Positions 1-7,580 are shown, counted from the stretch's first letter. The stretch: 12,756 bases of DNA from Acidobacteriota bacterium (GCA_021851465.1 JAJZDL010000061.1:1-12756), one strand, 5' to 3'. Notes: generated by a model from the sequence alone, not told the origin. Numbers and translations are program-made.

Positions 1-117
1 TTCAAGGCCTCTCCAATGACATACGCAATCGACGGAAGACAGTACGTCGCAATCGCATCGGGAGGCAACGTCCTGTCGTTCGCGCTGCCGGCAGCGACGG
101 TGCAAGCCGCCAGATGA
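1..117 (+). CDS. C-terminal end of a PQQ-dependent (quinoprotein) dehydrogenase, partial
   Basis: The window opens inside a reading frame whose last 38 codons end at a TGA at 115-117. The visible tail contains M-T-Y-A-I-D-G-R-Q-Y-V-A-I-A-S-G-G followed by a short hydrophobic strand ending in A-L-P. This closely resembles the C-terminal blade of eight-bladed PQQ-dependent alcohol/glucose dehydrogenases, where a 'tY.vdGkQYvavasGG' stretch ends the propeller. Such enzymes oxidise alcohols or aldoses in the periplasm and pass electrons to the quinone pool. Its place just before sugar-acid type genes fits an oxidation step that makes lactones or aldonic acids. Only the tail is visible, so the PQQ and calcium ligands cannot be checked. 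The family call is good, but the substrate is unknown. Confidence 0.7.
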   Translation, partial: FKASPMTYAIDGRQYVAIASGGNVLSFALPAATVQAAR

Positions 118-197
118 CCGGCGCGCTCACTTGGAACGGGACGAGGTGGGATGTGCAGTCGTTGCAGGGTACAGGGCCACGGTACGGAACGAAGAAC

Positions 198-203
198 AGG
201 AGG
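198..203 (+). promoter_or_regulatory. Shine-Dalgarno AGGAGG that decides the GTG start at 212
   Basis: A perfect AGGAGG lies 8 bases before an in-frame GTG at 212-214. The frame is open further upstream to a possible start at 131, but that would place 27 residues with no signal-peptide character before the Tat motif. The ribosome site and the Tat signal both support GTG 212. Confidence 0.85.
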
Positions 204-211
204 AATATCCA

Positions 212-1612
212 GTGAAACGGGACCTTTCACGACGCAATTTTCTCGGCACTTCAACTGGCTTCGCGGCGGCTGGCATCGCCGCTCTCGCCAATCCCATCGC
301 CGCCGCCGCGCAGACGGTCGGCGTCAAGTCCGGAGACATGCCCAACCTCACCATCAAGGAGGTCAAGGTCTACGTCACGGACATCGGCAAGGTGCATAAG
401 CTGAACAGTCCCGAGACGGGCGAACTGGTCTCCATCGTCACCGAGAGCGGCATCGAGGGAAACTACACCCTCGGCGACCGCAACTCGACGCCGGGATGGC
501 TGGAGTGGGCCAAGCCGGCGCTGGTGGGCAGGAACATCATGGACCTGTTGCCCACCCTCACCTCCACCAGCGGCATGAAAGGCCCAGGCGGGTTCGACGG
601 CCCCACGCCCCGGCGGCCAGGCGGCGTAGCGGGCGGCAACGGTGTACCCGGATTCGGCAGGGCATCCGCCAACCCAGGCTCGCATTCGGCCTTCGAGGGG
701 CCGCAGCTCCAGGGAACCGGGCTGGCCACCCGCGGCGGTGGCACATGGCCCAACTACTACACCGCCGCCGCAGACGTCTGCATGTGGGACATCCTCGGCA
801 AGGCAGTCAACCAGCCCATCTACAAGATACTGACCGGCGGAATGCCCACCAAGGACCGCCTGATGGCCTATGCCAGCTCGCAGCACCTGCCCGCCATCGA
901 GGACTATGTGCCCGATGTCCTGAAGGCAAAGCAGCAGGGATTCAAGGCGTACAAGATCCATCCCGGCAACGGCCAACATGCCACCGGCCCGGCGATCCCG
1001 ACGTACATCGGGCACATGGAGGAGATTCGCGCGGTGCGCGCGGCGGTGGGCGACGAGTACGTTCTGATGCACGATCCCGTCCAGCGCTACAACCGCTTCG
1101 AGGCCATGACCGTGGGGCGCCTGCTCGACGAGCTGGACTACGCCTGGTTCGAGGACCCGGTGCATACATCGGACCAGGAAGGGCTCATCGAGCTCTGCGC
1201 GGCCTTGAGCCTGCCCATCCACGTCGGCGAGTTCATCTACTCCATCGCCGACTTTGCCGAGTACATCAAGCGCGACGCGCTCGACGTCGTTCGCCTCATC
1301 GCAGACAACGTCGGAGGCATCTCCGGCGGAATGCGCGTGGGCCTGCTGGCCGATGCCCACGGCCTGGAGTGTACGCCGCACAACTGGGGCAACGTCCCGG
1401 ACATGGCGCTGCACTTCCACCTCGAGCTGGCGCTGCCCAACTCCTGGTGGTTTGAGATGCCCTTCCCGCCGGAGTACGCCGACCGGCCCGAGTACAGCTA
1501 TCAGTTCCGTCCGGACAAGGACGGCTACGTCTCCGCGCCCACCGAGCCGGGGCTGGGCTATCCCATCGACCGCGCCGCTCTCGACAAGGTCACCCTGCGA
1601 ATCGACCGCTAA
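212..1612 (+). CDS. Tat-exported enolase-superfamily enzyme (mandelate racemase / sugar-acid dehydratase-like)
   Basis: A 466-residue protein of the mandelate racemase/muconate lactonizing enzyme group. These enzymes abstract a proton alpha to a carboxylate and typically racemise, cycloisomerise or dehydrate acid sugars. The N-terminus carries a twin-arginine signal (S6-R7-R8-N-F-L, then an Ala-rich core to about residue 35), so the folded enzyme is probably exported. The capping domain contains the usual 'A-D-V-C-M-W-D-I-L-G-K' segment. In the barrel, K248-I-H250 follows strand 2. The expected metal ligands are D288 (L-M-H-D-P), E314 (W-F-E-D-P) and E340 (H-V-G-E-F). H390 (T-P-H-N-W-G-N) is a candidate catalytic histidine. 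A Gly/Pro-rich insertion at about residues 118-177 is unusual for the capping domain. Export of this superfamily is uncommon. The neighbouring MFS carrier and amidohydrolase suggest sugar-acid catabolism. Dehydratase activity is inferred and the substrate is unknown. Confidence 0.85.
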   Translation: MKRDLSRRNFLGTSTGFAAAGIAALANPIAAAAQTVGVKSGDMPNLTIKEVKVYVTDIGKVHKLNSPETGELVSIVTESGIEGNYTLGDRNSTPGWLEWAKPALVGRNIMDLLPTLTSTSGMKGPGGFDGPTPRRPGGVAGGNGVPGFGRASANPGSHSAFEGPQLQGTGLATRGGGTWPNYYTAAADVCMWDILGKAVNQPIYKILTGGMPTKDRLMAYASSQHLPAIEDYVPDVLKAKQQGFKAYKIHPGNGQHATGPAIPTYIGHMEEIRAVRAAVGDEYVLMHDPVQRYNRFEAMTVGRLLDELDYAWFEDPVHTSDQEGLIELCAALSLPIHVGEFIYSIADFAEYIKRDALDVVRLIADNVGGISGGMRVGLLADAHGLECTPHNWGNVPDMALHFHLELALPNSWWFEMPFPPEYADRPEYSYQFRPDKDGYVSAPTEPGLGYPIDRAALDKVTLRIDR

Positions 1613-1650
1613 GTTTCAACGCATTTTCATCACTGGAGTAGAGGCAAATG

Positions 1651-1740
1651 AATTGTCATTCTGACCCTCGAACGCAGTGAAGAGAAGAACCCCCGCATTT
1701 TGCTGGCAGAACGACGCTCTGCCCCATTGGGAAAATGCCG
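1651..1740 (+). repeat. Intergenic dispersed-type repeat with nested hairpin
   Basis: Between the enolase-like gene and the PKD gene lies a block containing GTCATTCTGACC, then GAACGCAGTGAAGAGAAGAA, then CCCCCGCATTTT. I recognise this wording as typical of short palindromic repeats scattered in intergenic regions of Acidobacteriota genomes; that is recall, not a search. The right half folds as a nested hairpin. The outer stem is GCATTTT (1695-1701) with AAAATGC (1732-1738). The inner stem is GGCAGA (1705-1710) with TCTGCC (1718-1723). It could end or stabilise the upstream transcript. It lies just before the ribosome site of the next gene. Confidence 0.6.
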
Positions 1741-1755
1741 TAAGGAGCCACCTCG

Positions 1756-2925
1756 ATGTTGCGATACAGGATGCTTCTCTGTGTTCTGCTGTTGGCCATC
1801 TTTCCGGCCAGCGCGCTGGAGCGGCCGGAGGTGACCTTCAAGATATTCCAGTTCCCGCCCAACATGATCCCGCGCATCGACGGAAACGACGACGACTGGG
1901 CGATGGTGCCGGACAGCTACGCCATCGGCATGGACCAACTCGAAGACACCGAGGCCCCCGGCGGCCACGGCACCGACCGCGACCCCAAGGACCTGGACGT
2001 CAAGGTCAAGGTGGGTTGGGTAAAGGGACTGAACCGGCTGTACTTTCTCTACGAGGCGTACAAGGGCTACTGGGACTTCTCGCAACCCGGCCTGCACAAC
2101 GACATCTTTGAGGTGGTGGTGGATGGCGACCTCTCCGGCGGGCCGCTCATCGACATGTACCACCGCGATGTGTGGACGCCCCAGGCCGTCGGCGACATGT
2201 CCAAGCTCGACCCACGCATCACCAGCTCCGACGCTTACTTTGCACAACAGGGGGCGCACGCGCAGAACTACCACATCTTCACCCCGGCGGATGGGAAAGA
2301 CTGGACGATGGACTGGGGCTGCGCGCAATACACCAAGGACCTTCCCTATGCCAACCACGCCATGAAGTACAACTTCAAGCCCGGCGAGCCCGGCAAGCTG
2401 GTGCTGGAGTTCTGGATCACGCCCTTCGACTATGCGGGATGCGAGGGGCCGGACCGGGCCGTCGAAAGCGTCCTTGCTGAAAATAAATTGATCGGCCTCT
2501 CCTGGGCTGTCATCGACTACCACGGTCCGAACTCCAACCGGCGCAAGTTCTGGAACCTCTCCCACAAGCAGGCCTTCTTCGGCAATGCGTCGGACCTGGT
2601 GGCGTTTCGCCTGATGCCCCTGGAGCCGCAGTTTCGCAAGCCAATCGACGCGCAGTGGTCCTTCAAGATCGTCGACATGGACCAGCGGCTGGTTGCATTC
2701 AAGGACCTCTCCGAGGGGCAGATCGCTTCCTGGAAGTGGGACTTCGGGGACGGAACGACATCGACCGAGCAGGACCCGATCCACCAGTACAAGAACAAGC
2801 CCGGCAGGGAAGGCATCTACACCGTCACGCTCTATGTGACCGGGCCGGCCGGGTCATCGCGCCTGGCCAAGGTCTGGGGCGTTCATGTAACGGGGTCGTC
2901 GCCGCCCGTCGCGGTGCAGCCGTGA
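1756..2925 (+). CDS. Secreted CBM9-like / PKD-domain protein
   Basis: A 389-residue protein starting at ATG 1756, with TAAGGAG at 1741-1747 eight bases upstream. Residues 1-21 form a classical signal peptide (M-L-R-Y-R-M, a Leu-rich core, then P-A-S-A-L), so it is secreted or periplasmic. The N-terminal domain begins I41-D-G-N-D-D-D-W48 and continues with K-V-G-W-V-K-G-L-N-R-L-Y-F-L-Y-E-A, the pattern of CBM9/DOMON-like beta-sandwich carbohydrate-binding domains. A PKD domain follows from about residue 300, marked by W326-K-W-D-F-G-D-G and a final Y-T-V-T-L-Y-V strand. No catalytic motif is visible. It probably binds glycan or another surface ligand and may present substrate to the exported enzymes on either side, which is inference from context. 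The call as a CBM9-like/PKD protein is firm, but the ligand is unknown. Confidence 0.75.
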   Translation: MLRYRMLLCVLLLAIFPASALERPEVTFKIFQFPPNMIPRIDGNDDDWAMVPDSYAIGMDQLEDTEAPGGHGTDRDPKDLDVKVKVGWVKGLNRLYFLYEAYKGYWDFSQPGLHNDIFEVVVDGDLSGGPLIDMYHRDVWTPQAVGDMSKLDPRITSSDAYFAQQGAHAQNYHIFTPADGKDWTMDWGCAQYTKDLPYANHAMKYNFKPGEPGKLVLEFWITPFDYAGCEGPDRAVESVLAENKLIGLSWAVIDYHGPNSNRRKFWNLSHKQAFFGNASDLVAFRLMPLEPQFRKPIDAQWSFKIVDMDQRLVAFKDLSEGQIASWKWDFGDGTTSTEQDPIHQYKNKPGREGIYTVTLYVTGPAGSSRLAKVWGVHVTGSSPPVAVQP

Positions 2926-3022
2926 TGCATCGTCGCCACGCGGAAGGCCGCTGCGCGAAAGATGCAGAGCGCGCTGGGCCGGCCTGCCTTGCTGGGAGCA
3001 CCTGTTGCGGAGACGGGCAACT

Positions 3023-3027
3023 GGAGG
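3023..3027 (+). promoter_or_regulatory. GGAGG ribosome site for the MFS gene
   Basis: GGAGG lies 4 bases before GTG 3032 and 13 bases before ATG 3041, both in frame. The spacing favours GTG slightly. ATG 3041 remains possible and would remove only three residues. The TTG at 3005 has no support. Confidence 0.55.
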
Positions 3028-3031
3028 CGCT

Positions 3032-4369
3032 GTGCCAAAGATGAACCCCGGTCCATGCAATGGCCGCGCAACGCGATTGCCGGTCCGTTATCTGCTTGTG
3101 CTCTGGCTCGGCGTCCTCAGCGCGGTGGCGTACCTGGATCGCACCAATATCTCCATCGCCGGAATTGCGATCGGCAGGGAGTTCGCCATCGACAACGTCC
3201 GGCTGGGCTGGATCTTCAGCGCGTTCCTGGTCGGCTACGCCAGCTTTCAGGTCCCCGCGGGCCTGCTGGCGCGCAGGCTTGGCGCGCGCCGCACACTCGC
3301 CCTGCTGGGCGCGTGGTGGGGCTTCTTTATCGGGCTGACGGCGCTCATCCCGCGCGGGATTGCGGACCCGCTGCTGATCTTTGTGCTGCTGCGCTTTGCC
3401 CTCGGCGCGGGCGAGGCCACGATGTATCCCGCCACCAGCCAGTTCGTCGAACGCTGGTTTCCGGTACAAGAGCGCGGCAAGGCGAATGCTATCGTCTTCG
3501 CTGGCGTCGGCCTCGGTTCTGGATTGACGCCCAAGCTGGTGACTGCGATCGTTCTGCACCACGGCTGGCGAGCGGCCTTCGGCTGTAGCGCCTGCATCGG
3601 CGCGCTGGCGGGGCTGGTATGGTTCCTTGCGGCACGAGACACATCCGAACAACATCCGTGGGTGGATGAGGACGAGCGCGCGCTCATCGTCGGCGGGCGC
3701 AGCATCGCGCAGGCCGCCGACAATGCGCGCGGCGCCACACGCTACGGCAGGCAGGATGTTCCGTGGGCCGGCATCCTGCGCAGCAAAGCGGTCCTCGCGC
3801 TCACCGCCAGCTACTTTGCCTTCGGCTATGTGGCGTGGCTCTTCTTCGCCTGGTTCTTTCTCTACATGGCGAAGGTGCGAGGCCTGGATCTCAAGACCAG
3901 CGCAACCTATTCCATGGCTCCCTTTGTGGCAATGACGGTGGGTTGCCTGCTGGGCGGCGTGGCCGGCGATTGGATTGTGGCGCGCTACGGCCTGCGCCTG
4001 GGCCGCTGCCGGATGCCCGCGGCCTGCCTTGCGACGACGGCGGTCCTTCTGCTGCTTGGCGCGCGGGTCGGCGGCGCGGTGGCGGCGGCGCTGGTCCTGG
4101 CCTGTGCGGCGGGCGTCCTCTACATCGCGCAGAGCAGCTACTGGGCCGTCGCCGCGGACATCGCCGGCGAGTTCACCGGCATCGTCTCCGGCATGATGAA
4201 CATGGGCGCGCAGATCGGCGGCGCCTGCACGGCATCCCTGACGCCGCTCATCGCCGCCCACCTCGGCTGGAATGCGTCCTTCGCCGCCGCCGCCGCCATC
4301 GCCGCGCTGGGCGCGCTGGCATGGATGGCCATCGACCCCAGGCGCGACCTCCTGGTCGTCCGCGAATAG
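3032..4369 (+). CDS. MFS transporter, ACS (anion:cation symporter) type, probable sugar-acid carrier
   Basis: About 445 residues with 12 predicted membrane spans, the normal size for the major facilitator superfamily. After the first span it carries Y-L-D36-R-T-N-I-S-I-A, the hallmark of the ACS family (hexuronate, glucarate, galactonate and tartrate carriers). The loop between spans 2 and 3 has the MFS motif A form (G-L-L-A-R-R-L-G-A-R-R). Another typical segment is L-G-A-G-E-A-T-M-Y-P with E-R-W-F-P following. ACS carriers import organic anions with protons across the inner membrane. It lies between two exported enzymes of sugar-acid type, so it most likely imports their product. Spacing of about 106 bases upstream and 68 downstream on the same strand suggests co-transcription. 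The start is ambiguous (GTG 3032 or ATG 3041). Family is certain, substrate is not. Confidence 0.88.
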   Translation: MPKMNPGPCNGRATRLPVRYLLVLWLGVLSAVAYLDRTNISIAGIAIGREFAIDNVRLGWIFSAFLVGYASFQVPAGLLARRLGARRTLALLGAWWGFFIGLTALIPRGIADPLLIFVLLRFALGAGEATMYPATSQFVERWFPVQERGKANAIVFAGVGLGSGLTPKLVTAIVLHHGWRAAFGCSACIGALAGLVWFLAARDTSEQHPWVDEDERALIVGGRSIAQAADNARGATRYGRQDVPWAGILRSKAVLALTASYFAFGYVAWLFFAWFFLYMAKVRGLDLKTSATYSMAPFVAMTVGCLLGGVAGDWIVARYGLRLGRCRMPAACLATTAVLLLLGARVGGAVAAALVLACAAGVLYIAQSSYWAVAADIAGEFTGIVSGMMNMGAQIGGACTASLTPLIAAHLGWNASFAAAAAIAALGALAWMAIDPRRDLLVVRE

Positions 4370-4437
4370 CCGGCAGCGCTGCGGCCTACACCATCGACTA
4401 CAATTCTTTGCAACAAGAGAAGGGAAGGGAAGCACCG

Positions 4438-5451
4438 ATGACGCAACCGATCTCACGCCGCCAGTTCATCGGCACCGCGGCCATGGCCGGCGCCGCGCTA
4501 TCAGGAACGATGAACGCGCTTGCCGCCGCATCCGCGTCCCCGGATTCAACGCAGCCGGATGCCATCCCCATCATCGACGCGCACATCCATCTCTTCGACA
4601 ACACCCGTCCCGTCTTCTCTGGGTACATGGGTTCGCAGGAGTACCGCGCGCTGAATAAACCGTCGCTGCCTGCGATGTACGCCGCTCTGGCGCGCCCCGT
4701 CGGCATCGTCGGCGCCATCGTCGTCGAGTCCAGCGGTTGGATCGACGACAACCTCTGGTATCTGGAGCAGGCCCGCGACAATCCGATCATGGTGGGTGTA
4801 TCGGGGAGCCTCGATCCCAGCCAGCCCTACTTCGGGCGCTATCTCAACCACTTTCACCGCGACCCGCTCTATCGCGCCATCCGCTCCAGCCGCTTCTATA
4901 CCACCGACGCCAGCGGCAAGGTCGCGCTCGATCCCGTCCAGGTCGCCAACCTGAAGCTGCTCGCCCAGGCCGGCCTCGCGCTGGACACCGCCAACCCCAG
5001 CATGGGCCTGATGCAGGCCAACGTGCTGCTGGCCGACGCCATTCCCACCCTGCGCATCGTCATGGACCACCTGCCCTCCTTCGATCCCACGCCCGACGGC
5101 CAGGCGGCCTACGAGGATGTGGTGAAGGAGATGGCGGCGCGGCCCAACATCTTCGTCAAGCTCACCGAGGTCTACCACCCTCGCCTCACTGACAACGTCG
5201 TCGTCAAGGACTACGGGCCGCTGCGCGCGCGCCTCGAATGCCTCTTCGACGCATTCGGCGAGGACCGCGTGATCTTTGGTTCGGACTATCCCAACAGCTA
5301 CGGCGTGGCGACGATTCCCGAAGAGGTTGGCCTGGTCAAGCAGTTCTTCTCCACCAAACCGCGCGCGCAGCAGGAGAAGTATTTCTGGAAGAACTCTGCG
5401 CACGTCTACCAGTGGATCAAACGCTCGCCCGACCAGCCCACCCTGGCCTGA
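4438..5451 (+). CDS. Tat-exported amidohydrolase-2 family enzyme (lactonase-like)
   Basis: A 337-residue protein starting at ATG 4438, with AAGGGA at 4425-4430 seven bases upstream. The open frame extends upstream through the MFS gene, but that part is shadow. A Tat signal is present (S6-R7-R8-Q-F-I-G, then a small-residue core to about residue 32), in the same register as in the enolase-like gene. The mature part is a TIM-barrel metal hydrolase of the amidohydrolase-2 type. It shows I-D-A-H49-I-H51-L-F for the first metal motif, M-D-H211-L-P for a mid-barrel histidine, and F-G-S-D283-Y-P for the strand-8 aspartate. Members include sugar lactonases and decarboxylases. Context with an upstream dehydrogenase, dehydratase-like enzyme and sugar-acid carrier makes a lactonase the most likely role (inference). 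The twin Tat signals suggest both enzymes work together in the periplasm. Confidence 0.82.
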   Translation: MTQPISRRQFIGTAAMAGAALSGTMNALAAASASPDSTQPDAIPIIDAHIHLFDNTRPVFSGYMGSQEYRALNKPSLPAMYAALARPVGIVGAIVVESSGWIDDNLWYLEQARDNPIMVGVSGSLDPSQPYFGRYLNHFHRDPLYRAIRSSRFYTTDASGKVALDPVQVANLKLLAQAGLALDTANPSMGLMQANVLLADAIPTLRIVMDHLPSFDPTPDGQAAYEDVVKEMAARPNIFVKLTEVYHPRLTDNVVVKDYGPLRARLECLFDAFGEDRVIFGSDYPNSYGVATIPEEVGLVKQFFSTKPRAQQEKYFWKNSAHVYQWIKRSPDQPTLA

Positions 5452-5452
5452 T

Positions 5453-5478
5453 GCAATTGCGGTGCAAGGCAATTGCGG
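5453..5478 (+). repeat. Tandem pair of GCAATTGCGG boxes after the amidohydrolase
   Basis: GCAATTGCGG occurs at 5453-5462 and again at 5469-5478, so the two copies start 16 bases apart. The core GCAATTGC is itself palindromic. The pair starts one base after the amidohydrolase stop codon, in the gap between two convergent genes. The arrangement could be a small duplication or a paired protein site. No function is assigned. Confidence 0.5.
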
Positions 5479-5516
5479 GATCGCTCCAATGCATATTTAG
5501 CGGTGCTGTTAGTGGC

Positions 5517-5534
5517 CTCAATAAATTGATTGAG
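5517..5534. terminator. Weak inverted repeat between convergent genes, possible bidirectional terminator
   Basis: CTCAAT (5517-5522) pairs with ATTGAG (5529-5534) across a 6-base loop, in the 94-base gap between the amidohydrolase (+) and the methyltransferase (-). The stem is short and AT-rich and no strong U-tract follows, so termination is only a possibility. Confidence 0.25.
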
Positions 5535-5545
5535 ATATTCGTCGC

Positions 5546-6454
5546 CTACATCAAGGCCACTTGGCATTTTGTTTCGTCCTTGATCTCCAAACCTCTTATT
5601 GTGGGTGAAGCAAAGGAAAGCCGCTCCGCCATTACGCGGACAGCATCTGGGCTGCTGTCGATGAGGATGAACTTGCGCTGCGCATGGGCCGCGGCAACGC
5701 CCGTCGTGCCGCTCCCGGCAAAGAAGTCCAATATCGTGTCCCCCTCGCGGGAGTGGACCTGAACGATGCGGTTGAGTAGCTTCAAGGGCTTTTGGGTCGG
5801 GTAACCGGTCTTCTCTTTGCTATTGGTAGGCACGATCGTCATCCACCAAACATCCGTTGGAATCTTGCCGCGCTCGGCCTTGTCCGGCCCCACGAGGCCG
5901 GGGGCCATATAGGGGATGCGGTCGATGGATTCGTAGTTGAAGATGTAATCCTCCGGGTCTTTTGCATACCAGAGGATGTTGTCATGCTTTGCCGGCCAAC
6001 GGTTCTTCGGCTTTCCGCCGTAGTCGTACGACCAGACGATCTCGTTTATGAATGATTCGCGCCCGAAAATCCGGTCGAGCAAGACCTTCACATAATGAAC
6101 TTCACGGTAATCGATGTGCAGAAAGAGCGATCCATCGGGTGTCAGAATGCGATGGGCCTCTTCCAATCGTGGCGCCATAAAAGCGATGAAATCGTCGAAT
6201 CGGTCTACATACTGGGGCGATGCAATGCGCACGACCGCGTATCTGGCCCCGGCAAATCCGCCGCGTTCTCCATCTTCATCCCGCGTGACCCCGATCCTCT
6301 CGCGCTTTTGGGTCTTTTGTGTATTGAAGGGAGGATCGATATAAATAAGCCTGCATGAGCCGCTGGGGATCGTCTTTAAGAGTTCAAGGTTTTCTCCCAG
6401 GAGAATTTCACCGTTTGCGCGGCTCCGATCGAAGTCGATTGGGTTGGTTGCCAT
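5546..6454 (-). CDS. Orphan beta-class site-specific DNA methyltransferase (N6-adenine or N4-cytosine)
   Basis: A 302-residue protein of the N6_N4_Mtase family, which transfers a methyl group from AdoMet to an adenine or cytosine amino group in DNA. The catalytic motif D40-P-P-F43 comes before the AdoMet-binding F245-A-G-S-G-T-T251, which defines the beta class. Y-P-T-Q-K-P just before the AdoMet motif is the usual motif X region. The protein is short, with a modest recognition region between the motifs, as in solitary enzymes such as CcrM-like or phage-type methylases. No restriction endonuclease is visible nearby. The gene is visibly poorer in GC than both neighbours and uses more AT-ending codons, which suggests horizontal acquisition. 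The start ATG at 6454 has no clear ribosome site but sits 6 bases after a -10-like TAGACT. The recognition sequence cannot be predicted. Confidence 0.88.
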   Translation of the reverse strand: MATNPIDFDRSRANGEILLGENLELLKTIPSGSCRLIYIDPPFNTQKTQKRERIGVTRDEDGERGGFAGARYAVVRIASPQYVDRFDDFIAFMAPRLEEAHRILTPDGSLFLHIDYREVHYVKVLLDRIFGRESFINEIVWSYDYGGKPKNRWPAKHDNILWYAKDPEDYIFNYESIDRIPYMAPGLVGPDKAERGKIPTDVWWMTIVPTNSKEKTGYPTQKPLKLLNRIVQVHSREGDTILDFFAGSGTTGVAAAHAQRKFILIDSSPDAVRVMAERLSFASPTIRGLEIKDETKCQVALM

Positions 6455-6460
6455 ACCGTG

Positions 6461-6488
6461 AGTCTATGCCCAACTTCAAAAATCGCAA
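6461..6488 (-). promoter_or_regulatory. Candidate promoter of the methyltransferase
   Basis: Read on the minus strand, TTGCGA (6483-6488) and TAGACT (6461-6466) are separated by 16 bases; each matches 4 of 6 sigma-70 consensus positions. The -10-like box ends 6 bases before the ATG, so transcription would begin at or inside the start codon and give a leaderless message. No Shine-Dalgarno sequence is visible, which agrees. This remains a prediction. Confidence 0.35.
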
Positions 6489-6545
6489 CTTCATGTCCGT
6501 TGGGCCCGGAGGCGACCGCCCTGCGCGCAGTGGTTGCCCGTGGTG

Positions 6546-7580
6546 TCATCCTCGGCGCGCGCGCCAGAGTGCTCCATCGAGCGCATCGACGGGGGCCTGC
6601 CGCACGCGCGCCGCGGGCAGCGTGTCGGCGAGCCGAGCGGTCATCGCGGTGCGAACTCGCTCGATGTGGGCGAGCACACCGCCGGTAAAGGCGACGGAGA
6701 TCGTTGAATCCTGGCAGGTCAATGCATCGGTTCTGGATGGGGAGCCCGCCTGGTGCGCGGCAATTTTCTTGCAGACAAGCGCGACGAGCGCGGCAAGCTC
6801 TTCGCCGGCGCGCCGCAGAACGTCGCCGGCAAGTGCATCGCCTTGCTCGGCGCAGCGCGCCACCACCGGCGCAAGCGTGGCGAAGTCCGGCGCGGAGTGG
6901 CCATTGCCGCCGCGCTGGTTGGCGTAGGCGACCAACTCGCCCAGCGAGTCTAGCGCCCACTGCCGCTCGATCGCGCGCAGCAGGGTGCTAGAGCGGCTGC
7001 CGCTGCCGGAATGCGTGCCATCCGCGCAATCGTTCAAATCGCCAAGCGAAGCGAGGCGTGGATCGCAGTACAGTTCGCGGTCCTGCGCGCGGAGGGCGGC
7101 GCGTACAGCTTCCAGGCCGATCCATGTGCCGGAGCCTTCGTCGCCGAGGACTGGCCCCCAGCCGCCCGCGCCGAAGAGCCTGCCATCGACGGCGCGTCCA
7201 ATTGCGTTCGATCCCGTGCCCGCAACCACCAGAACCCCCGGCCCTCCCGTAAAGGCTGCATCCAGTGCGATCTCCTCGTCGCCACACAGAACCACTTCGC
7301 AGCGGACTGCTTCGGCCAGAGCGCGGCTGGCCCACGCGCGCACGGCTGGACTGCCCATCCCGGCCAGCCCAACGCATGTGCGCGAGATGTCTTCGAGCGA
7401 CGCACCCGCCGCCGCTACAACCTCGGACAGCATCGCGCGCAGTCGCGCAGTCGCCTCGGATTCAGAGATGCGCATTGGCTTGACCGTGCCTGTGGCGGCG
7501 CGCGCCAGCACGCGTGTCTCGTCGGCCAGCAGGCACTGCGTCTTGCTGCCGCCCGCGTCGATGGCCAGAAAGTAACTCAT
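6546..7580 (-). CDS. BadF/BadG-type sugar kinase (N-acetylglucosamine / N-acetylmuramic acid kinase-like)
   Basis: A 344-residue ASKHA-fold kinase. The frame is open far upstream, but homologous sequence begins at ATG 7580 (M-S-Y-F-L-A-I-D8-A-G-G-S-K-T), the phosphate-1 loop. Other family landmarks are C-G-D101-E-E-I-A-L (candidate catalytic base), A-G-T-G-S-N-A-I-G (120-128, sugar-site region) and G-D-E-G-S-G (146-151). A late A-F-T-G-G-V-L is the adenosine loop. This pattern matches eukaryote-type GlcNAc kinases and the bacterial MurNAc kinase MurK. It would phosphorylate an imported amino sugar at C6 in the cytoplasm. It is divergent from the symporter-hydrolase-muramidase gene across 90 bases, which favours MurNAc or GlcNAc as substrate. 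BadF proteins also include 2-hydroxyacyl-CoA dehydratase activators, but those carry iron-sulfur cysteines not seen here. Confidence 0.8.
   Translation of the reverse strand: MSYFLAIDAGGSKTQCLLADETRVLARAATGTVKPMRISESEATARLRAMLSEVVAAAGASLEDISRTCVGLAGMGSPAVRAWASRALAEAVRCEVVLCGDEEIALDAAFTGGPGVLVVAGTGSNAIGRAVDGRLFGAGGWGPVLGDEGSGTWIGLEAVRAALRAQDRELYCDPRLASLGDLNDCADGTHSGSGSRSSTLLRAIERQWALDSLGELVAYANQRGGNGHSAPDFATLAPVVARCAEQGDALAGDVLRRAGEELAALVALVCKKIAAHQAGSPSRTDALTCQDSTISVAFTGGVLAHIERVRTAMTARLADTLPAARVRQAPVDALDGALWRARRG

Noticed and set aside
3763..4437. Upstream extension of the amidohydrolase frame through the MFS gene
   Set aside because: The MFS frame is clearly the coding one there; the amidohydrolase has its own ribosome site and Tat signal at 4438.
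2825..4456. A 543-codon open frame on the minus strand
   Set aside because: It is antisense to the MFS gene; its protein is Arg/Ala/Gly-rich noise with no domain or signal.
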